64,000 nucleotides of DNA from Paenibacillus lautus NBRC 15380. GTDB taxonomy: Bacteria; Bacillota; Bacilli; Paenibacillales; Paenibacillaceae. Position numbers and translations under genes: made by a program. The stretch covers positions 62,001 through 126,000 of the forward strand of contig NZ_BIMF01000006.1 in NCBI RefSeq assembly GCF_004000945.1, read 5' to 3'. The notes below the pieces were generated by a model. It made no database searches. It worked only from the letters and a program-made list of their open reading frames with translations, and was not told the origin of the DNA. Below are positions 46,696 to 56,220 of this stretch, piece after piece. Numbering within the stretch: the stretch's first letter is position 1; every line of letters begins with the position of its first letter.

Positions 46696-47702
46696 AACTT
46701 TTCTTGCGGGAGCATCTCCCGCTCATGCTGTTTTTTACCGTTCAAATGCTGCTTGTCCCCCTGCTGTACTGGCTTACCGGTGAAGGCAGACCCTTTACTG
46801 TCGTGCTATACGGGGTGCTGTTGAGCAGTGTCGTGCTGCTTCTCTATCTTGCATACCGGTATCTTTCCCATCGCACGATGTATCAAGAGCTTTCTTCCGA
46901 GGAGCTTTCGGAGAAGGAATTCTTAAGCCCTCCCCTGGGCGAAGCGCCGCTGCCGGAAGCGATCCACGAGCGGATCAGCCATTATGAACGCTTATACCGC
47001 GAGCAGCTGCATCGGCATCAAAGCGGAACCGACCAGCATTTGGCTTTCGTCAACCGCTGGGTACATCAGATGAAGACCCCGCTGTCGGTGATTCAGCTAA
47101 CACTTGACGAAATCGAAGAGGCACCCGCCGAACATATACGGGAAGAGCTTGAGCGCATTCGCAAAGGCCTCGAAATGGTGCTGTATACCGCGCGCCTGGA
47201 CCGGTTCGAGCAGGATTTCGCGGTAGAAGCCGTCGGACTCCGTGCTGCGGTAAGTCAATCCGTGGTCGAGAACCGCAAGCTGTTCATTCGTAAAGGCATT
47301 ACGCCGGTGTTCCAAATCGATGATCAGATCTCCGTCTATACGGATGCCAAATGGTTTCGATTTATGCTGGGCCAGATTCTGACGAACGCCGTGAACTACT
47401 CGGGCAGCCCCGGCAAGAAGATTCAATTAACCGCAGAAGAAGCGGGGAAACACATCAAACTTCATATACGTGATGAGGGTATCGGCATTGCGCCAGAGGA
47501 CATCAACCGGGTGTTCCACCCCTACTTCACCGGAGAGCGTGGTCGGCAATATCATGAATCCACCGGCATGGGCCTGTATCTTGTTCGTGAAATTGCCCAA
47601 AAGCTTGATCACTCCGCCCAACTAGAATCCACGCTTGGTGAGGGAACCACCGTCACCTTGACGCTGCGGAAAGCAGTAAATCAAGACGCATCTCCAACTT
47701 AG
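46692..47702 (+). CDS. bceS: BceS-type intramembrane-sensing histidine kinase
   Basis: A 336-residue kinase with two membrane helices (about 10-30 and 36-56) joined by a very short loop, so it has no sensor domain and should sense through the BceAB transporter. Phosphorylation site H125 in VHQMKTPLSVI; ATPase motifs NAVNYS, DEGIGI and GMGLYLV. Start overlaps bceR. Confidence 0.92.
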   Translation: MKLFLREHLPLMLFFTVQMLLVPLLYWLTGEGRPFTVVLYGVLLSSVVLLLYLAYRYLSHRTMYQELSSEELSEKEFLSPPLGEAPLPEAIHERISHYERLYREQLHRHQSGTDQHLAFVNRWVHQMKTPLSVIQLTLDEIEEAPAEHIREELERIRKGLEMVLYTARLDRFEQDFAVEAVGLRAAVSQSVVENRKLFIRKGITPVFQIDDQISVYTDAKWFRFMLGQILTNAVNYSGSPGKKIQLTAEEAGKHIKLHIRDEGIGIAPEDINRVFHPYFTGERGRQYHESTGMGLYLVREIAQKLDHSAQLESTLGEGTTVTLTLRKAVNQDASPT

Positions 47703-47865
47703 ATGTGTCTTATTTGCATGGACAGGTTAATTTCATTTCGCGATATCCCCAGCATACGAACAGAATATACGAACATAACCTTATGGCAGATGTAAGCTCC
47801 GTTTCACCTAAATCCATAGCAGGGTCAGGTCCGTATACGATAGAGTTAGGTTACACTAAGATGTT

Positions 47866-48146
47866 GTTCAAAAAGTCGTCTTTTGATCACGAAGGGAGTC
47901 AAGAAGTAACTCGGCATCGAATCTTGAATTCAGCCGGGCCTAAGCAGATGCTTCCGAAGCATGTTTCCTGCGGAAACATTTCAGGTGCTCACGTACCCAA
48001 AACAAGCAGATGCTTCCGATGTCGTTTTCTACGAAAACGTTTAGCTCCGCTCCTCACTTCCTAGCTTCATCCAACCTGAAGCGTTTTGAAAAAAACACAC
48101 ATCGGAAGCATACGCTTCGGTGCTGAAAATCCGACTTTTTTTGAAC
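47866..48146. mobile_element. MITE-like palindromic element
   Basis: A 281-bp non-coding segment bounded by inverted ends GTTCAAAAAGTCG (47866-47878) and CGACTTTTTTTGAAC (48132-48146). Inside are several hairpins and a repeated AAGCAGATGCTTCCGA (near 47943 and 48003) with CGTTTTCTACGAAAACG. It has no ORF of note. It separates bceS from bceA. The remaining gap sequence (47703-47865 and 48147-48187) shows only the bceA ribosome site. Confidence 0.65.
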
Positions 48147-48187
48147 TCGCACACTAATAAGGTATACAGAAAGGGGCTTCGGGGTTT

Positions 48188-48958
48188 ATGGATATTCTTG
48201 AAGTAAAAGCATTAAACAAAGTATATGCGGGCAAAGTGGCGACACAAGCTCTTACCGATATTCATCTCACCATCAAAGAAGGAGAATTCGTCGGCATCAT
48301 GGGCCCTTCCGGCAGCGGCAAAACCACCCTGCTGAACATGGTATCCACCATCGATCGTCCTAGCTCCGGCGAGGTTAAGATCGGGGGCAAAAATCCTTAC
48401 ACCATGAAAAAAAGCGAGCTTGCCCACTTCCGCCGCAGACAGCTCGGCTTTGTGTTTCAAGACTTCAATCTGCTCGATACGTTAACGGTTGCCGAGAATA
48501 TCGTGCTTCCGCTTACGCTGGACCGCCGTCCGCTCAAGGACATGGATTTGCTGCTGCAGCAAACCGCTTCGCGGCTTGGCATCCGCGAAATTTTGAATAA
48601 ACGCGTGTACGAGATTTCGGGAGGTCAACGACAGCGCACCGCGATTGCCAGGGCTATCATCGGCGCGCCTCTGTTACTGCTTGCGGATGAGCCTACGGGA
48701 GCTCTCGATTCCAACTCCTCACGGATCGTGATGGAGTCGTTAGCCGAGATCAATGAGCGGGATCGCACCACATTGATGCTGGTTACGCATGATCCTCTGG
48801 CCGCAAGCTATTGCAACCGCATCGTCTTTATTAAAGACGGCAAGCTTGCCGCCGAAATTCACCGCGGAGAGAACCGGCAGGCCTTTTTCCAAAAAATCAT
48901 CGATACGCTATCGTTCTGGGGAGGGAATACAAGTGAGCTTTCCTCAATTCGCGTTTAA
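48188..48958 (+). CDS. bceA: BceA-type ABC transporter ATPase
   Basis: A 256-residue ATPase of the MacB/BceA group. Walker A GPSGSGKTT (39-47), Q-loop FQDFNLLDTLT, signature ISGGQRQRT and Walker B LLLADEPTGALD. With the permease it removes cell-wall-active peptide antibiotics from their lipid targets. GGGGTTT precedes the ATG. It overlaps bceB by 26 nt. Confidence 0.95.
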   Translation: MDILEVKALNKVYAGKVATQALTDIHLTIKEGEFVGIMGPSGSGKTTLLNMVSTIDRPSSGEVKIGGKNPYTMKKSELAHFRRRQLGFVFQDFNLLDTLTVAENIVLPLTLDRRPLKDMDLLLQQTASRLGIREILNKRVYEISGGQRQRTAIARAIIGAPLLLLADEPTGALDSNSSRIVMESLAEINERDRTTLMLVTHDPLAASYCNRIVFIKDGKLAAEIHRGENRQAFFQKIIDTLSFWGGNTSELSSIRV

Positions 48959-50864
48959 CAACGTCCGGCGTAACGCGCGTCAATATTTCGCTTACCTGCT
49001 TAGCAGCTCATTCATGGTCATGATCTTCTTTACGTATGCGGTATTCATCTATCATCCAGCCATCGAGAATTCGCCCATGGGTACCATGACGCGTACGGGA
49101 ATGACCATTGCCACCGTGATCGTCTATGTGTTTGCGTTCTTATTCGTGCTGTATTCGATCAGCGTCTTCCTGAAGTCGCGGAACCGCGAATTCGGCATTC
49201 TTACGATCCTCGGAGCGGAAGCCAAACAGATCAATTGGCTGATCTTCCTGGAGAACGTTCTGATTGGCGCCATTGCCATCGTAACGGGCATCGCCAGCGG
49301 AATGCTTCTATCCAAGGTATTCCTGCTCATCAGCACCAAGGTGATCGATATGGACGAGCTGCCGTTCTATTGGCCGGTCAAAGCCATGCTGCTGACAGCC
49401 GGTGCTTTCACTGCGCTGTTTCTCGTTATTTCGCTCTTCACCTTGTTGTTTATCCGGAAGAATCAAGTCCTGGAGCTTCTCAAAGGCACCAGCAAACCGA
49501 AAACCGAACCAAAAGCCAATCTATTCCTGGCCATCTTGGGCGTGGTGCTGCTTACCGTCGGCTTTACCGTCCTTCGCGTCAAAGAGTTAGATCCTGTGGG
49601 ACTGATGATCGCTGCGGTAACCGGAATTATGGGCACGTATTTCTTCTACTCCCAGCTATCCGTGTGGATTGTTCGCATGCTGCAGCGAAATCGTGCGACC
49701 ACCTGGAAAGGAACGAACCTGCTATGGATTTCCGAAATGAGTTACAAGATCAAGGATAATGCCCGCATGCTGTTTCTGGTTACGGTTGTGGTAGCGCTGG
49801 CTTCCATGAGCACCGGTTTTGTACTGGCTATGCAGCAATCGATCAAATCGGTGTATTTGGATAACCCGTACGCGCTTAGTTACAGCTACTATAGCAATGC
49901 CGACGAGACGAAGGTGCAGGAAGAATTGGCCCTGATTGAAAATCGTCTGCAGACAGAAGGGCTGGAGTATAAACGGGCGGATGTCGATACCATCTACTAT
50001 CGCTTGTCAGCGAATGGGGAGGACTCCTTACACATCATGCCGCAATCCCAATACGACCATTTGGCGGCCATGATGAATACCAAGCCGGCTGGGACACTCG
50101 GCGAGAATGAAGCCTTATTGGCGGAAACCCCGAATGCAGCGAAAAAGAGTAAGGGGAAGCTAACGAGCACGGATATCGAATTATCCGGTCAGCCCTACTC
50201 TTTCAGCTTGGAGAACCGCACAGACCGGATTGCGGCTGTGGTATACAGCGGCAGGCTGCTGGTCGTGACGGACACCATGTTTGAAGAGCTACGGGGCGGG
50301 AAACAAACAGATGAACTCAGTGTGACTCATACGTATCCGTTTATTCTTCCCGATTCCCAAGGACTCCCCCAGAAGGATGATCCTGAAACCAAGCTCGGCC
50401 TTGAGCTGTCGGAATGGAACAGAAGTGCAATCAGTGAAGGTTATATAGAATCCAGGGCGGAGAACTATTACACCAATAAACAAGGATTTTCGTTATTCAG
50501 CTTTATCGGGGTGTTTGTCGCCTTGATCTTCTCGATCTCAACCGCAAGCTTCCTGTATTTCAAGCTGCATACGGAGCTTTCGGCCGACCAGGCGATGTAC
50601 CATTCCCTGTCCAAGATCGGACTGAGCGCACGGGAGATGAACATCTCCGCAACCATTCAGATTGCCGTACTGTTCTTTATTCCCATCCTGGTTGCAGCCT
50701 TGCAGTCCTTGGTCGTGCTCGACCCGATTCTCGGATACCTGGATGTTCCGAATGTAAACGGACCTGTATTGGCAGCCTCATCGGCATTCTTGGCCGCCCA
50801 AATGGTTTATTTCCTGATCGCCAGAGCCCGATATATTAAATCCCTGAACAGGATGATGGTGTGA
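48933..50864 (+). CDS. bceB: BceB-type ABC permease (peptide antibiotic resistance)
   Basis: A 643-residue permease with ten membrane helices, two FtsX-like segments and a large extracellular domain between helices 7 and 8 (about 300-520), the expected antibiotic-binding part and signal source for the BceS-type kinase. GTG 48933 follows GGGGAGGG by 7 nt and lies within the end of bceA. Confidence 0.93.
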   Translation: MSFPQFAFNNVRRNARQYFAYLLSSSFMVMIFFTYAVFIYHPAIENSPMGTMTRTGMTIATVIVYVFAFLFVLYSISVFLKSRNREFGILTILGAEAKQINWLIFLENVLIGAIAIVTGIASGMLLSKVFLLISTKVIDMDELPFYWPVKAMLLTAGAFTALFLVISLFTLLFIRKNQVLELLKGTSKPKTEPKANLFLAILGVVLLTVGFTVLRVKELDPVGLMIAAVTGIMGTYFFYSQLSVWIVRMLQRNRATTWKGTNLLWISEMSYKIKDNARMLFLVTVVVALASMSTGFVLAMQQSIKSVYLDNPYALSYSYYSNADETKVQEELALIENRLQTEGLEYKRADVDTIYYRLSANGEDSLHIMPQSQYDHLAAMMNTKPAGTLGENEALLAETPNAAKKSKGKLTSTDIELSGQPYSFSLENRTDRIAAVVYSGRLLVVTDTMFEELRGGKQTDELSVTHTYPFILPDSQGLPQKDDPETKLGLELSEWNRSAISEGYIESRAENYYTNKQGFSLFSFIGVFVALIFSISTASFLYFKLHTELSADQAMYHSLSKIGLSAREMNISATIQIAVLFFIPILVAALQSLVVLDPILGYLDVPNVNGPVLAASSAFLAAQMVYFLIARARYIKSLNRMMV

Positions 50865-50866
50865 TC

Positions 50867-51958
50867 ATGCATGAAGAAGGACAACACGACACCGCGACTC
50901 AGCATCGGCCCGCCCTTGGAAAGGGACGATTACATTTTTTAGACCAGTTCAGGGGGTTTGCCCTGCTTGGTCTGCCGTTTGTTAACGTATTGGCGCTCTG
51001 GCTCATCGCCACGCCGGAAACCGCGGCTGATTTTTGGCTGCAGCGAGGGCTTAACTTTTTCGTGGAAGCCCGATTCTACACCATCTTCACGTTCCTGTTC
51101 GGACTCGGGTTCTATATGTTCCTATCCCGAAGCGCTGCAACGGATGGAAAGCCAAGGCTTCGGCTGTATATCCGCCGGTTAGTCATTCTGGTTCTGATCG
51201 GCGTCATACATCAGTTATATCAATCGGGCGAGGCATTATTCTATTATGCAGTTGTTGGTCTGCTTGCACTCCCTCTCTATTGGGCACCGCGGAGGGTTAA
51301 TCTTAGTATTGGATTGGCGGGGTTTGTGATAGCGGCCGTTATGGGTGTCAAACTCCTGACCATCCCTTTTCTGATCCTGTTAGGGCTGGCCGCAGGCCAA
51401 TATCGATTACTCGATGCGATCAACAATGGATTAAGATTACGCTCGTTGCGCATGATTTGGGTACTGTCTTTGCTAGGAACAATCGTCGTCATCGTCACAA
51501 TGTGGCGGGTGGCACCTTCCGAGCCCATGCCTTCCTTTTTATTCGAGGTAGAAGGCGTGCAGCCGTCACCAACCATGGAAGCGGCCTTCACTCTGGCACA
51601 TATCGGGGTGGCGACAGGCCCTCTCGTATCTGTATTTTATCTAAGCTCTCTCTTAATGCTTGAGCGTACCCGCCTAGGTGCGAAGATGCTGTATCCGTTG
51701 CAGGCATATGGGCGGATGGCGCTCACCAACTACATTGGGCAGACCGTCTTTCTGGTAGGTATTCAGCGCTTGATCCTAAACGCCTCGCCCACCACGTATG
51801 TCGTATCTACGCTCGTTTCCTTAGGGATTGTGGTCTTCCAGATCATAGCCAGCAATCTGTGGATTCGTTGGTACCAATACGGACCTCTCGAATGGTTGTG
51901 GCGTTACGGTACCTATTGGACCATCGTGCCGATTCGCAAAAAAACAGGAGTCCTATAG
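50867..51958 (+). CDS. DUF418 family membrane protein
   Basis: A membrane protein of about 363 residues with ten helices, opening RLHFLDQFRGFALLGLPFVNVLAL and ending with the DUF418 block GRMALTNYIGQTVF and GPLEWLWRYGTYW. The function of the family is unknown; members resemble acyltransferase-like membrane proteins. It follows bceB with a 2-nt gap (GTG 50861 is an overlapping alternative), so it is probably co-expressed. Confidence 0.9.
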   Translation: MHEEGQHDTATQHRPALGKGRLHFLDQFRGFALLGLPFVNVLALWLIATPETAADFWLQRGLNFFVEARFYTIFTFLFGLGFYMFLSRSAATDGKPRLRLYIRRLVILVLIGVIHQLYQSGEALFYYAVVGLLALPLYWAPRRVNLSIGLAGFVIAAVMGVKLLTIPFLILLGLAAGQYRLLDAINNGLRLRSLRMIWVLSLLGTIVVIVTMWRVAPSEPMPSFLFEVEGVQPSPTMEAAFTLAHIGVATGPLVSVFYLSSLLMLERTRLGAKMLYPLQAYGRMALTNYIGQTVFLVGIQRLILNASPTTYVVSTLVSLGIVVFQIIASNLWIRWYQYGPLEWLWRYGTYWTIVPIRKKTGVL

Positions 51959-51972
51959 GGCCCCTGTTTTTT
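51939..51972. terminator. Bidirectional terminator inside both convergent gene ends
   Basis: AAAAAACAGG and CCTGTTTTTT form a 10-bp stem. The DUF418 gene and the convergent gene overlap by 6 nt in the loop, so each arm is coding sequence of one or the other gene. Confidence 0.85.
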
Positions 51973-52642
51973 GGGTTTCTTTTTGCCGAGTGGCCATATA
52001 AACTCCCAATATCAGCGTCCATATAAAAACAGGACCTGAGGTGACCGGGTAGATGATAACACTGAGTTTCGGAAGCAGCAGTGCTACAGGTATTCCAAGC
52101 GCTCCCCACACCCCTGCTCCTATGCCTACCCATGCCATGACCGGTTTCATACTACCTTCAGAGAGCAGCGACATGCCAAGCAGGCTTATTCCGATCCAGG
52201 CCAGCATCATGGCAAAATCTCCGGCCATAATACCGAACGCAAATAACCCGACACCCAAGGCGGACGTTCCTGGATCTTGAACCGAGTCCCACTCCTCGGC
52301 CAGCACCGGGAGAACGGTTAATTCCATCGCGAGTACGAGCACCCATATCGTCATCGCCGCAATGAACAAGCGGGCAGCCATCATCGCAGCCGGACGTCTA
52401 CCGGCCACAGTCTCCCCTAGAGACAGTCCTCCAAGCCATAATAATATAGCTGTCAGCATCAGGCTGTGATCCCATTGCCAATAGGTCAGCATGTCCGGAA
52501 TCATAGAAATGACATGATGACCCGTCCACGGATCGGTAGCTGGAGGGTGCATAAGCGTAGCTATAACAAACAGCGCGCCGCCCAATAAAATGCTGATGCC
52601 TGCATAACGGCTAACTTGCGTATTTTCCTTCCATTTGCTCAT
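51953..52642 (-). CDS. Membrane protein of unknown function
   Basis: A 229-residue protein with seven predicted helices (SILLGGALFVIATLMHP; TAILLWLGGLSLGE and others). I do not recognise the family with confidence; DUF4386-like proteins are similar in layout. Convergent with the DUF418 gene. Confidence 0.75.
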   Translation of the reverse strand: MSKWKENTQVSRYAGISILLGGALFVIATLMHPPATDPWTGHHVISMIPDMLTYWQWDHSLMLTAILLWLGGLSLGETVAGRRPAAMMAARLFIAAMTIWVLVLAMELTVLPVLAEEWDSVQDPGTSALGVGLFAFGIMAGDFAMMLAWIGISLLGMSLLSEGSMKPVMAWVGIGAGVWGALGIPVALLLPKLSVIIYPVTSGPVFIWTLILGVYMATRQKETQKTGAL

Positions 52643-52786
52643 GAGCGTTTCCCACCTTCTGCTTCGTCGTCTATCTATCCTTATACTTCCCGTTCGGTAT
52701 TGAAACTAGAAGCTTGAGATATTCCGGCAACTTTGGTGAAAGGTGACCCTGCATAGCGCTCTTCTTATCCCTCCTGTTCCCTCCCG

Positions 52787-54139
52787 CTATTTCATCCTCC
52801 GCTCCAGGCGCCTGATCTCCTGTTCGATTACAGTCAATCCCGCCTCAATCCGGGGTTTCTCCACCCCGATTATACATAACCGGATCCGGTCATTTTGCTG
52901 ATTCTCCGGCAGCAGATGCAAATCCACATTCGTAACCGAAACCCCTCTGTGCTTCAGGCGATCCTGCAGCACAGATGCCTTTACGTACTTCGGCAGGCGG
53001 AGGGTGATGAACACGCCGGAGGAAGGGCAAGTATAGGGAATGCCGCTGCCGAAAACATGGGCACATACCTCGGTGGCATATCGCATCTTTTCCTGATAAT
53101 GGGCACGGATTCTGGCTGCATGGCGGCTGTACATTCCACTCTTTATGTAAATTTCAAGCGCACCTTGGGAGAGGATCGGAGATGAAATATCCGCAGCGTT
53201 CTTATGCGTTATGAACAAATCCAGCAAGAGCTCGGGAAGAATAACGGCACCCATTCGAATGCCCGGTAGAATCGTCTTCGAGAAGCTTTTGACATAGATG
53301 ACATGGCTTGACTGATCCAGTGCGTACAAGGGATCCGCCTTCGCATCTTCCTCCAAATCCGCCAGATAATCGTCTTCCACAATATAGACATCGTACTGCC
53401 GGGCAAGCTCCGCGATACGCATCTTCTGCTCCAGCGAATACGAGGTGCCTAGCGGGTTGAGGAACCTCGGCACCGTATAGAAGAATTTGATCTGTCCACT
53501 GCAAAAATGAGACTCCAACACCTCCATGTCGATACCATGCTCATCGCGCCGGATTCCGATCACCGGACAGCCTGCAACGCGCGCCGCCGCCAAGAAACCG
53601 AAATACGTCGGCTGTTCTACCAGCACCGCCTGCCTCTTACCCGGAAAAGGCAAACGCGTCAGGATCGAGAAGGCCTGCTGCGCTCCAGTGACCACAACGA
53701 TTTGATCGGGTTTCGCAAAGATCTGCTGCCCATAGAAGTACCTACTCAGCTCGTTCCTTAAAGAGAAGATCCCCTGTGGATCGGTGTAACCAAACAGCTC
53801 CTCCTTGTACACGGAAATCGCCTTACGCAGGCAATGCTCCATCTCCTGGAACGGCAAAAAATCGCCCCGGGGTGTCGTTGAGGCGAAATCAATCGGCTCG
53901 CTTTCCGTTCGCGTCGAGGTGCGGTTCTTCCCTTCTACAAGGTAGTATCCGCTCTTGGCTACCGGGTAGATGACATCGTCACGCTCCAAGGTCTGATATG
54001 CACGTACGACCGTGTTGGGACTGCAGGAGAACATTTTGGCCACCGCCCGGACCGAAGGCAGTTTATGACCTGACCGGATATGCCCCCCTTCCACTTCCCG
54101 GATCATATACGCAACAATTTGCTCGTGCTTCGTGTCCAT
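52787..54139 (-). CDS. MocR-type regulator (GntR helix with aminotransferase domain)
   Basis: A 450-residue protein with a winged helix (about 1-70; RSGHKLPSVRAVAKMFSCSPNTVVRAYQTLERDDVIYPV in pieces) fused to a PLP-binding fold type I aminotransferase domain; the Schiff-base lysine is in YVKSFSKTILPGIRMG. Such proteins sense PLP or an amine adduct. Divergent from the MFS gene, which is the likely target. Confidence 0.92.
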   Translation of the reverse strand: MDTKHEQIVAYMIREVEGGHIRSGHKLPSVRAVAKMFSCSPNTVVRAYQTLERDDVIYPVAKSGYYLVEGKNRTSTRTESEPIDFASTTPRGDFLPFQEMEHCLRKAISVYKEELFGYTDPQGIFSLRNELSRYFYGQQIFAKPDQIVVVTGAQQAFSILTRLPFPGKRQAVLVEQPTYFGFLAAARVAGCPVIGIRRDEHGIDMEVLESHFCSGQIKFFYTVPRFLNPLGTSYSLEQKMRIAELARQYDVYIVEDDYLADLEEDAKADPLYALDQSSHVIYVKSFSKTILPGIRMGAVILPELLLDLFITHKNAADISSPILSQGALEIYIKSGMYSRHAARIRAHYQEKMRYATEVCAHVFGSGIPYTCPSSGVFITLRLPKYVKASVLQDRLKHRGVSVTNVDLHLLPENQQNDRIRLCIIGVEKPRIEAGLTVIEQEIRRLERRMK

Positions 54140-54151
54140 CCGCTCATCCCC

Positions 54152-54175
54152 CTGTATTGATACAGTTGATATAAA
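54152..54175. promoter_or_regulatory. Putative MocR operator region
   Basis: CTGTAT-TG-ATACAG is a perfect dyad (54152-54165), and TTGATA occurs twice 9 nt apart (54157 and 54166). Direct repeats are usual for MocR sites. It lies 13 nt before the mocR start. Confidence 0.55.
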
Positions 54176-54268
54176 TTGTCCTGTTCATTTCCTGCCCCAT
54201 GATTAGAATTAGCTTATTCCATGACATAGCGGAAGTAAAGACACAGGAAAGGAGCTGACGGCGCAGCG

Positions 54269-55510
54269 ATGAAAAAAGACCGGGGTTATGCGTGGATCAT
54301 ACTACTGTTTCTATGGACACTTGGTTTTGCAGCGGCAATCAGCCGGTTTGTCATGTCTTATTACCAGCACGAAATGGCACGGGATTTGGGCGTGGACCTG
54401 ACCTTTATCAGCTTCACATGGTCCTTCAACATTGCGGTTGCCGCTATCTGTTCTCCCCTCGGCGGATGGTTAACCGATAAATACGGCCCCAAAAAAATGA
54501 TGCTCCTGAACGCTCTGTTTGGCGTACTGTCCATGCTGACCGTGCTTACGCTTCATCATCCAGCGGGATTTTTCATAGGGCTCGGACTGCTCTCCGGCCT
54601 CTCCGGCATGGCCGCAAGTACCGGATATGTCGTAGTTACAAGCTGGTTCAGCCGGCATAAAGCGAAGGCACTCATGATCATGACCAGTGCAAGCTCCCTC
54701 GGACTGGCCATACTGACGCCTCTATTTGTTAGCAACCGGGATTGGCTCGACTGGACAACGGCATTCACCATCACCTTATGGATTACGCTCATATCCATAC
54801 CGCTCACTTTTCTTATCATGAAAGAACACCAATCAGGTCAGCACAAAGAGAAATCCTCTGTTTCGGATTCGCCCCCAACAACTGGACGGCTGCCGTTCCT
54901 CTCGATCGCCAGGGAGATGGTAAGCAACCGTACGGTACTCTTGGTGATCTTCGCCTTGTTCACTTGCGGCTTCAGCATGGGAACGGTTGAAATGCATCTG
55001 ATGGCCATCCACCGGCATGATCATGTCGGCTCGGTGATGTTCACATCCTCACTGAGCATTCTCGGCCTGCTTGAGTTGGCAGGCGGGCTGCTGTTTGCCT
55101 TGCTCCTGGACCGGATGTCGAGAAGTTTGGCACTGTCCTTCCTGTACTTATTCCGAATTCTGGCTTTTACGATGCTGTTTCTGCACTTCAGTGTCTCTCC
55201 GATCGTCTTCTCGATCATCTTCGGAGCCAGCTATTTAGGGGCCATCCCCGGTGGCATGTTGGTAGCTAGCGAAGCTATGGGCAATCGCTCCGTTGGATTG
55301 CAGACAGGAACGCTGCTTATTTTCCATCAGGCGGGAGCCGTTCTCGGTTCCTTCGCCGGCGGATTCCTGTTTGACCTCACGAACAGCTACCAATGGTTGA
55401 TCGGCCTCAACCTGATGTTCAGCGCTTTGTCGGCTATGGGCTACTATCAAATTCATCGTTCGTCGAATCGAAGACGTTCCGTCCCGAGTCCGTCGGCGGC
55501 CGAGGCTTAA
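54269..55510 (+). CDS. MFS transporter
   Basis: A 413-residue carrier with twelve helices and the MFS loop motif GGWLTDKYGPKKM between helices 2 and 3. It resembles the oxalate/monocarboxylate-type MFS group (AWIILLFLWTLGFAAAISRFVMSYY). AAGGAG lies 14 nt before the ATG, longer than usual. Divergent from mocR; the next gene follows 27 nt downstream. Confidence 0.88.
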   Translation: MKKDRGYAWIILLFLWTLGFAAAISRFVMSYYQHEMARDLGVDLTFISFTWSFNIAVAAICSPLGGWLTDKYGPKKMMLLNALFGVLSMLTVLTLHHPAGFFIGLGLLSGLSGMAASTGYVVVTSWFSRHKAKALMIMTSASSLGLAILTPLFVSNRDWLDWTTAFTITLWITLISIPLTFLIMKEHQSGQHKEKSSVSDSPPTTGRLPFLSIAREMVSNRTVLLVIFALFTCGFSMGTVEMHLMAIHRHDHVGSVMFTSSLSILGLLELAGGLLFALLLDRMSRSLALSFLYLFRILAFTMLFLHFSVSPIVFSIIFGASYLGAIPGGMLVASEAMGNRSVGLQTGTLLIFHQAGAVLGSFAGGFLFDLTNSYQWLIGLNLMFSALSAMGYYQIHRSSNRRRSVPSPSAAEA

Positions 55511-55537
55511 TAAAATCCCTATTGGCAGGTGCTCTTA

Positions 55538-56143
55538 ATGAAAATGGCTTTTATTTTGTTCCATGGGATGACATCCCTGGACCTTATCGGCTTCACCGAA
55601 GTGATGACCAGGCTTTCCCGCATCCGTCCCGACTCGGAAATCTCCTGGGATTACTGCGCGATGAGCCCGCAAATTACGGATGATCGCGGACTGGAGTATG
55701 TCATATCCAAGGTGAGACCCAATCTGTCGGAATATGACCTGGTCTTCGTGCCTGGTGGCTTTACTACGAGGGAATTGAGATTCGACCCCAATGTACTGGC
55801 TTGGCTGCGGACAGCCCGGGAAGCAAAATATCTCGCATCCGTGTGCACCGGATCACTGCTTCTTGGGGCGGCCGGGTTGCTGGAGGGTAAACGGGCTACC
55901 TCCAATGGTTCAGCTTACGAGCTTTTGGCACCCTACTGCAAGGAAGTCGTTCATGCACGCATTGTACAGGATGGCCACCTCTTTACGGGCAGCGGGGTTT
56001 CCTCGTCCATCGATCTGGGCCTGTACGTACTGGAGAGGTTAACCGATGCAGCCGCTGCGGAACGGGTGCAGTCGGATATGAGCTACCCGTATTACCAGAC
56101 GGGAACTTCATCCTCGGTCTATCATGCCAAGACGGGCGTGTAG
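55538..56143 (+). CDS. DJ-1/PfpI family protein, ended early by TAG
   Basis: A 201-residue protein of the class I glutamine-amidotransferase-like fold, close to ThiJ/isonitrile-hydratase types. VPGG at 71-74 and the nucleophile elbow ASVCTGS with C103. ATG 55538 has CAGGTG 6 nt upstream. In the same frame after the TAG (56141-56143) 26 more sense codons run to TAA 56222-56224 and read like protein (IPEFRDRSIAPIIEEANKFL), so the C-terminus may be truncated by a nonsense change or extended by readthrough. Confidence 0.85.
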   Translation: MKMAFILFHGMTSLDLIGFTEVMTRLSRIRPDSEISWDYCAMSPQITDDRGLEYVISKVRPNLSEYDLVFVPGGFTTRELRFDPNVLAWLRTAREAKYLASVCTGSLLLGAAGLLEGKRATSNGSAYELLAPYCKEVVHARIVQDGHLFTGSGVSSSIDLGLYVLERLTDAAAAERVQSDMSYPYYQTGTSSSVYHAKTGV

Positions 56144-56220
56144 ATTCCGGAATTTAGGGACCGCTCCATTGCCCCCATTATCGAAGAAGCCAATAAGTTC
56201 TTAGACAGTGATAATCTCCA

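Noticed and set aside
47703..48064. 119-codon plus-strand frame in the bceS-bceA gap
   Set aside because: It runs into the MITE-like element, has no ribosome site, and its translation resembles no protein.
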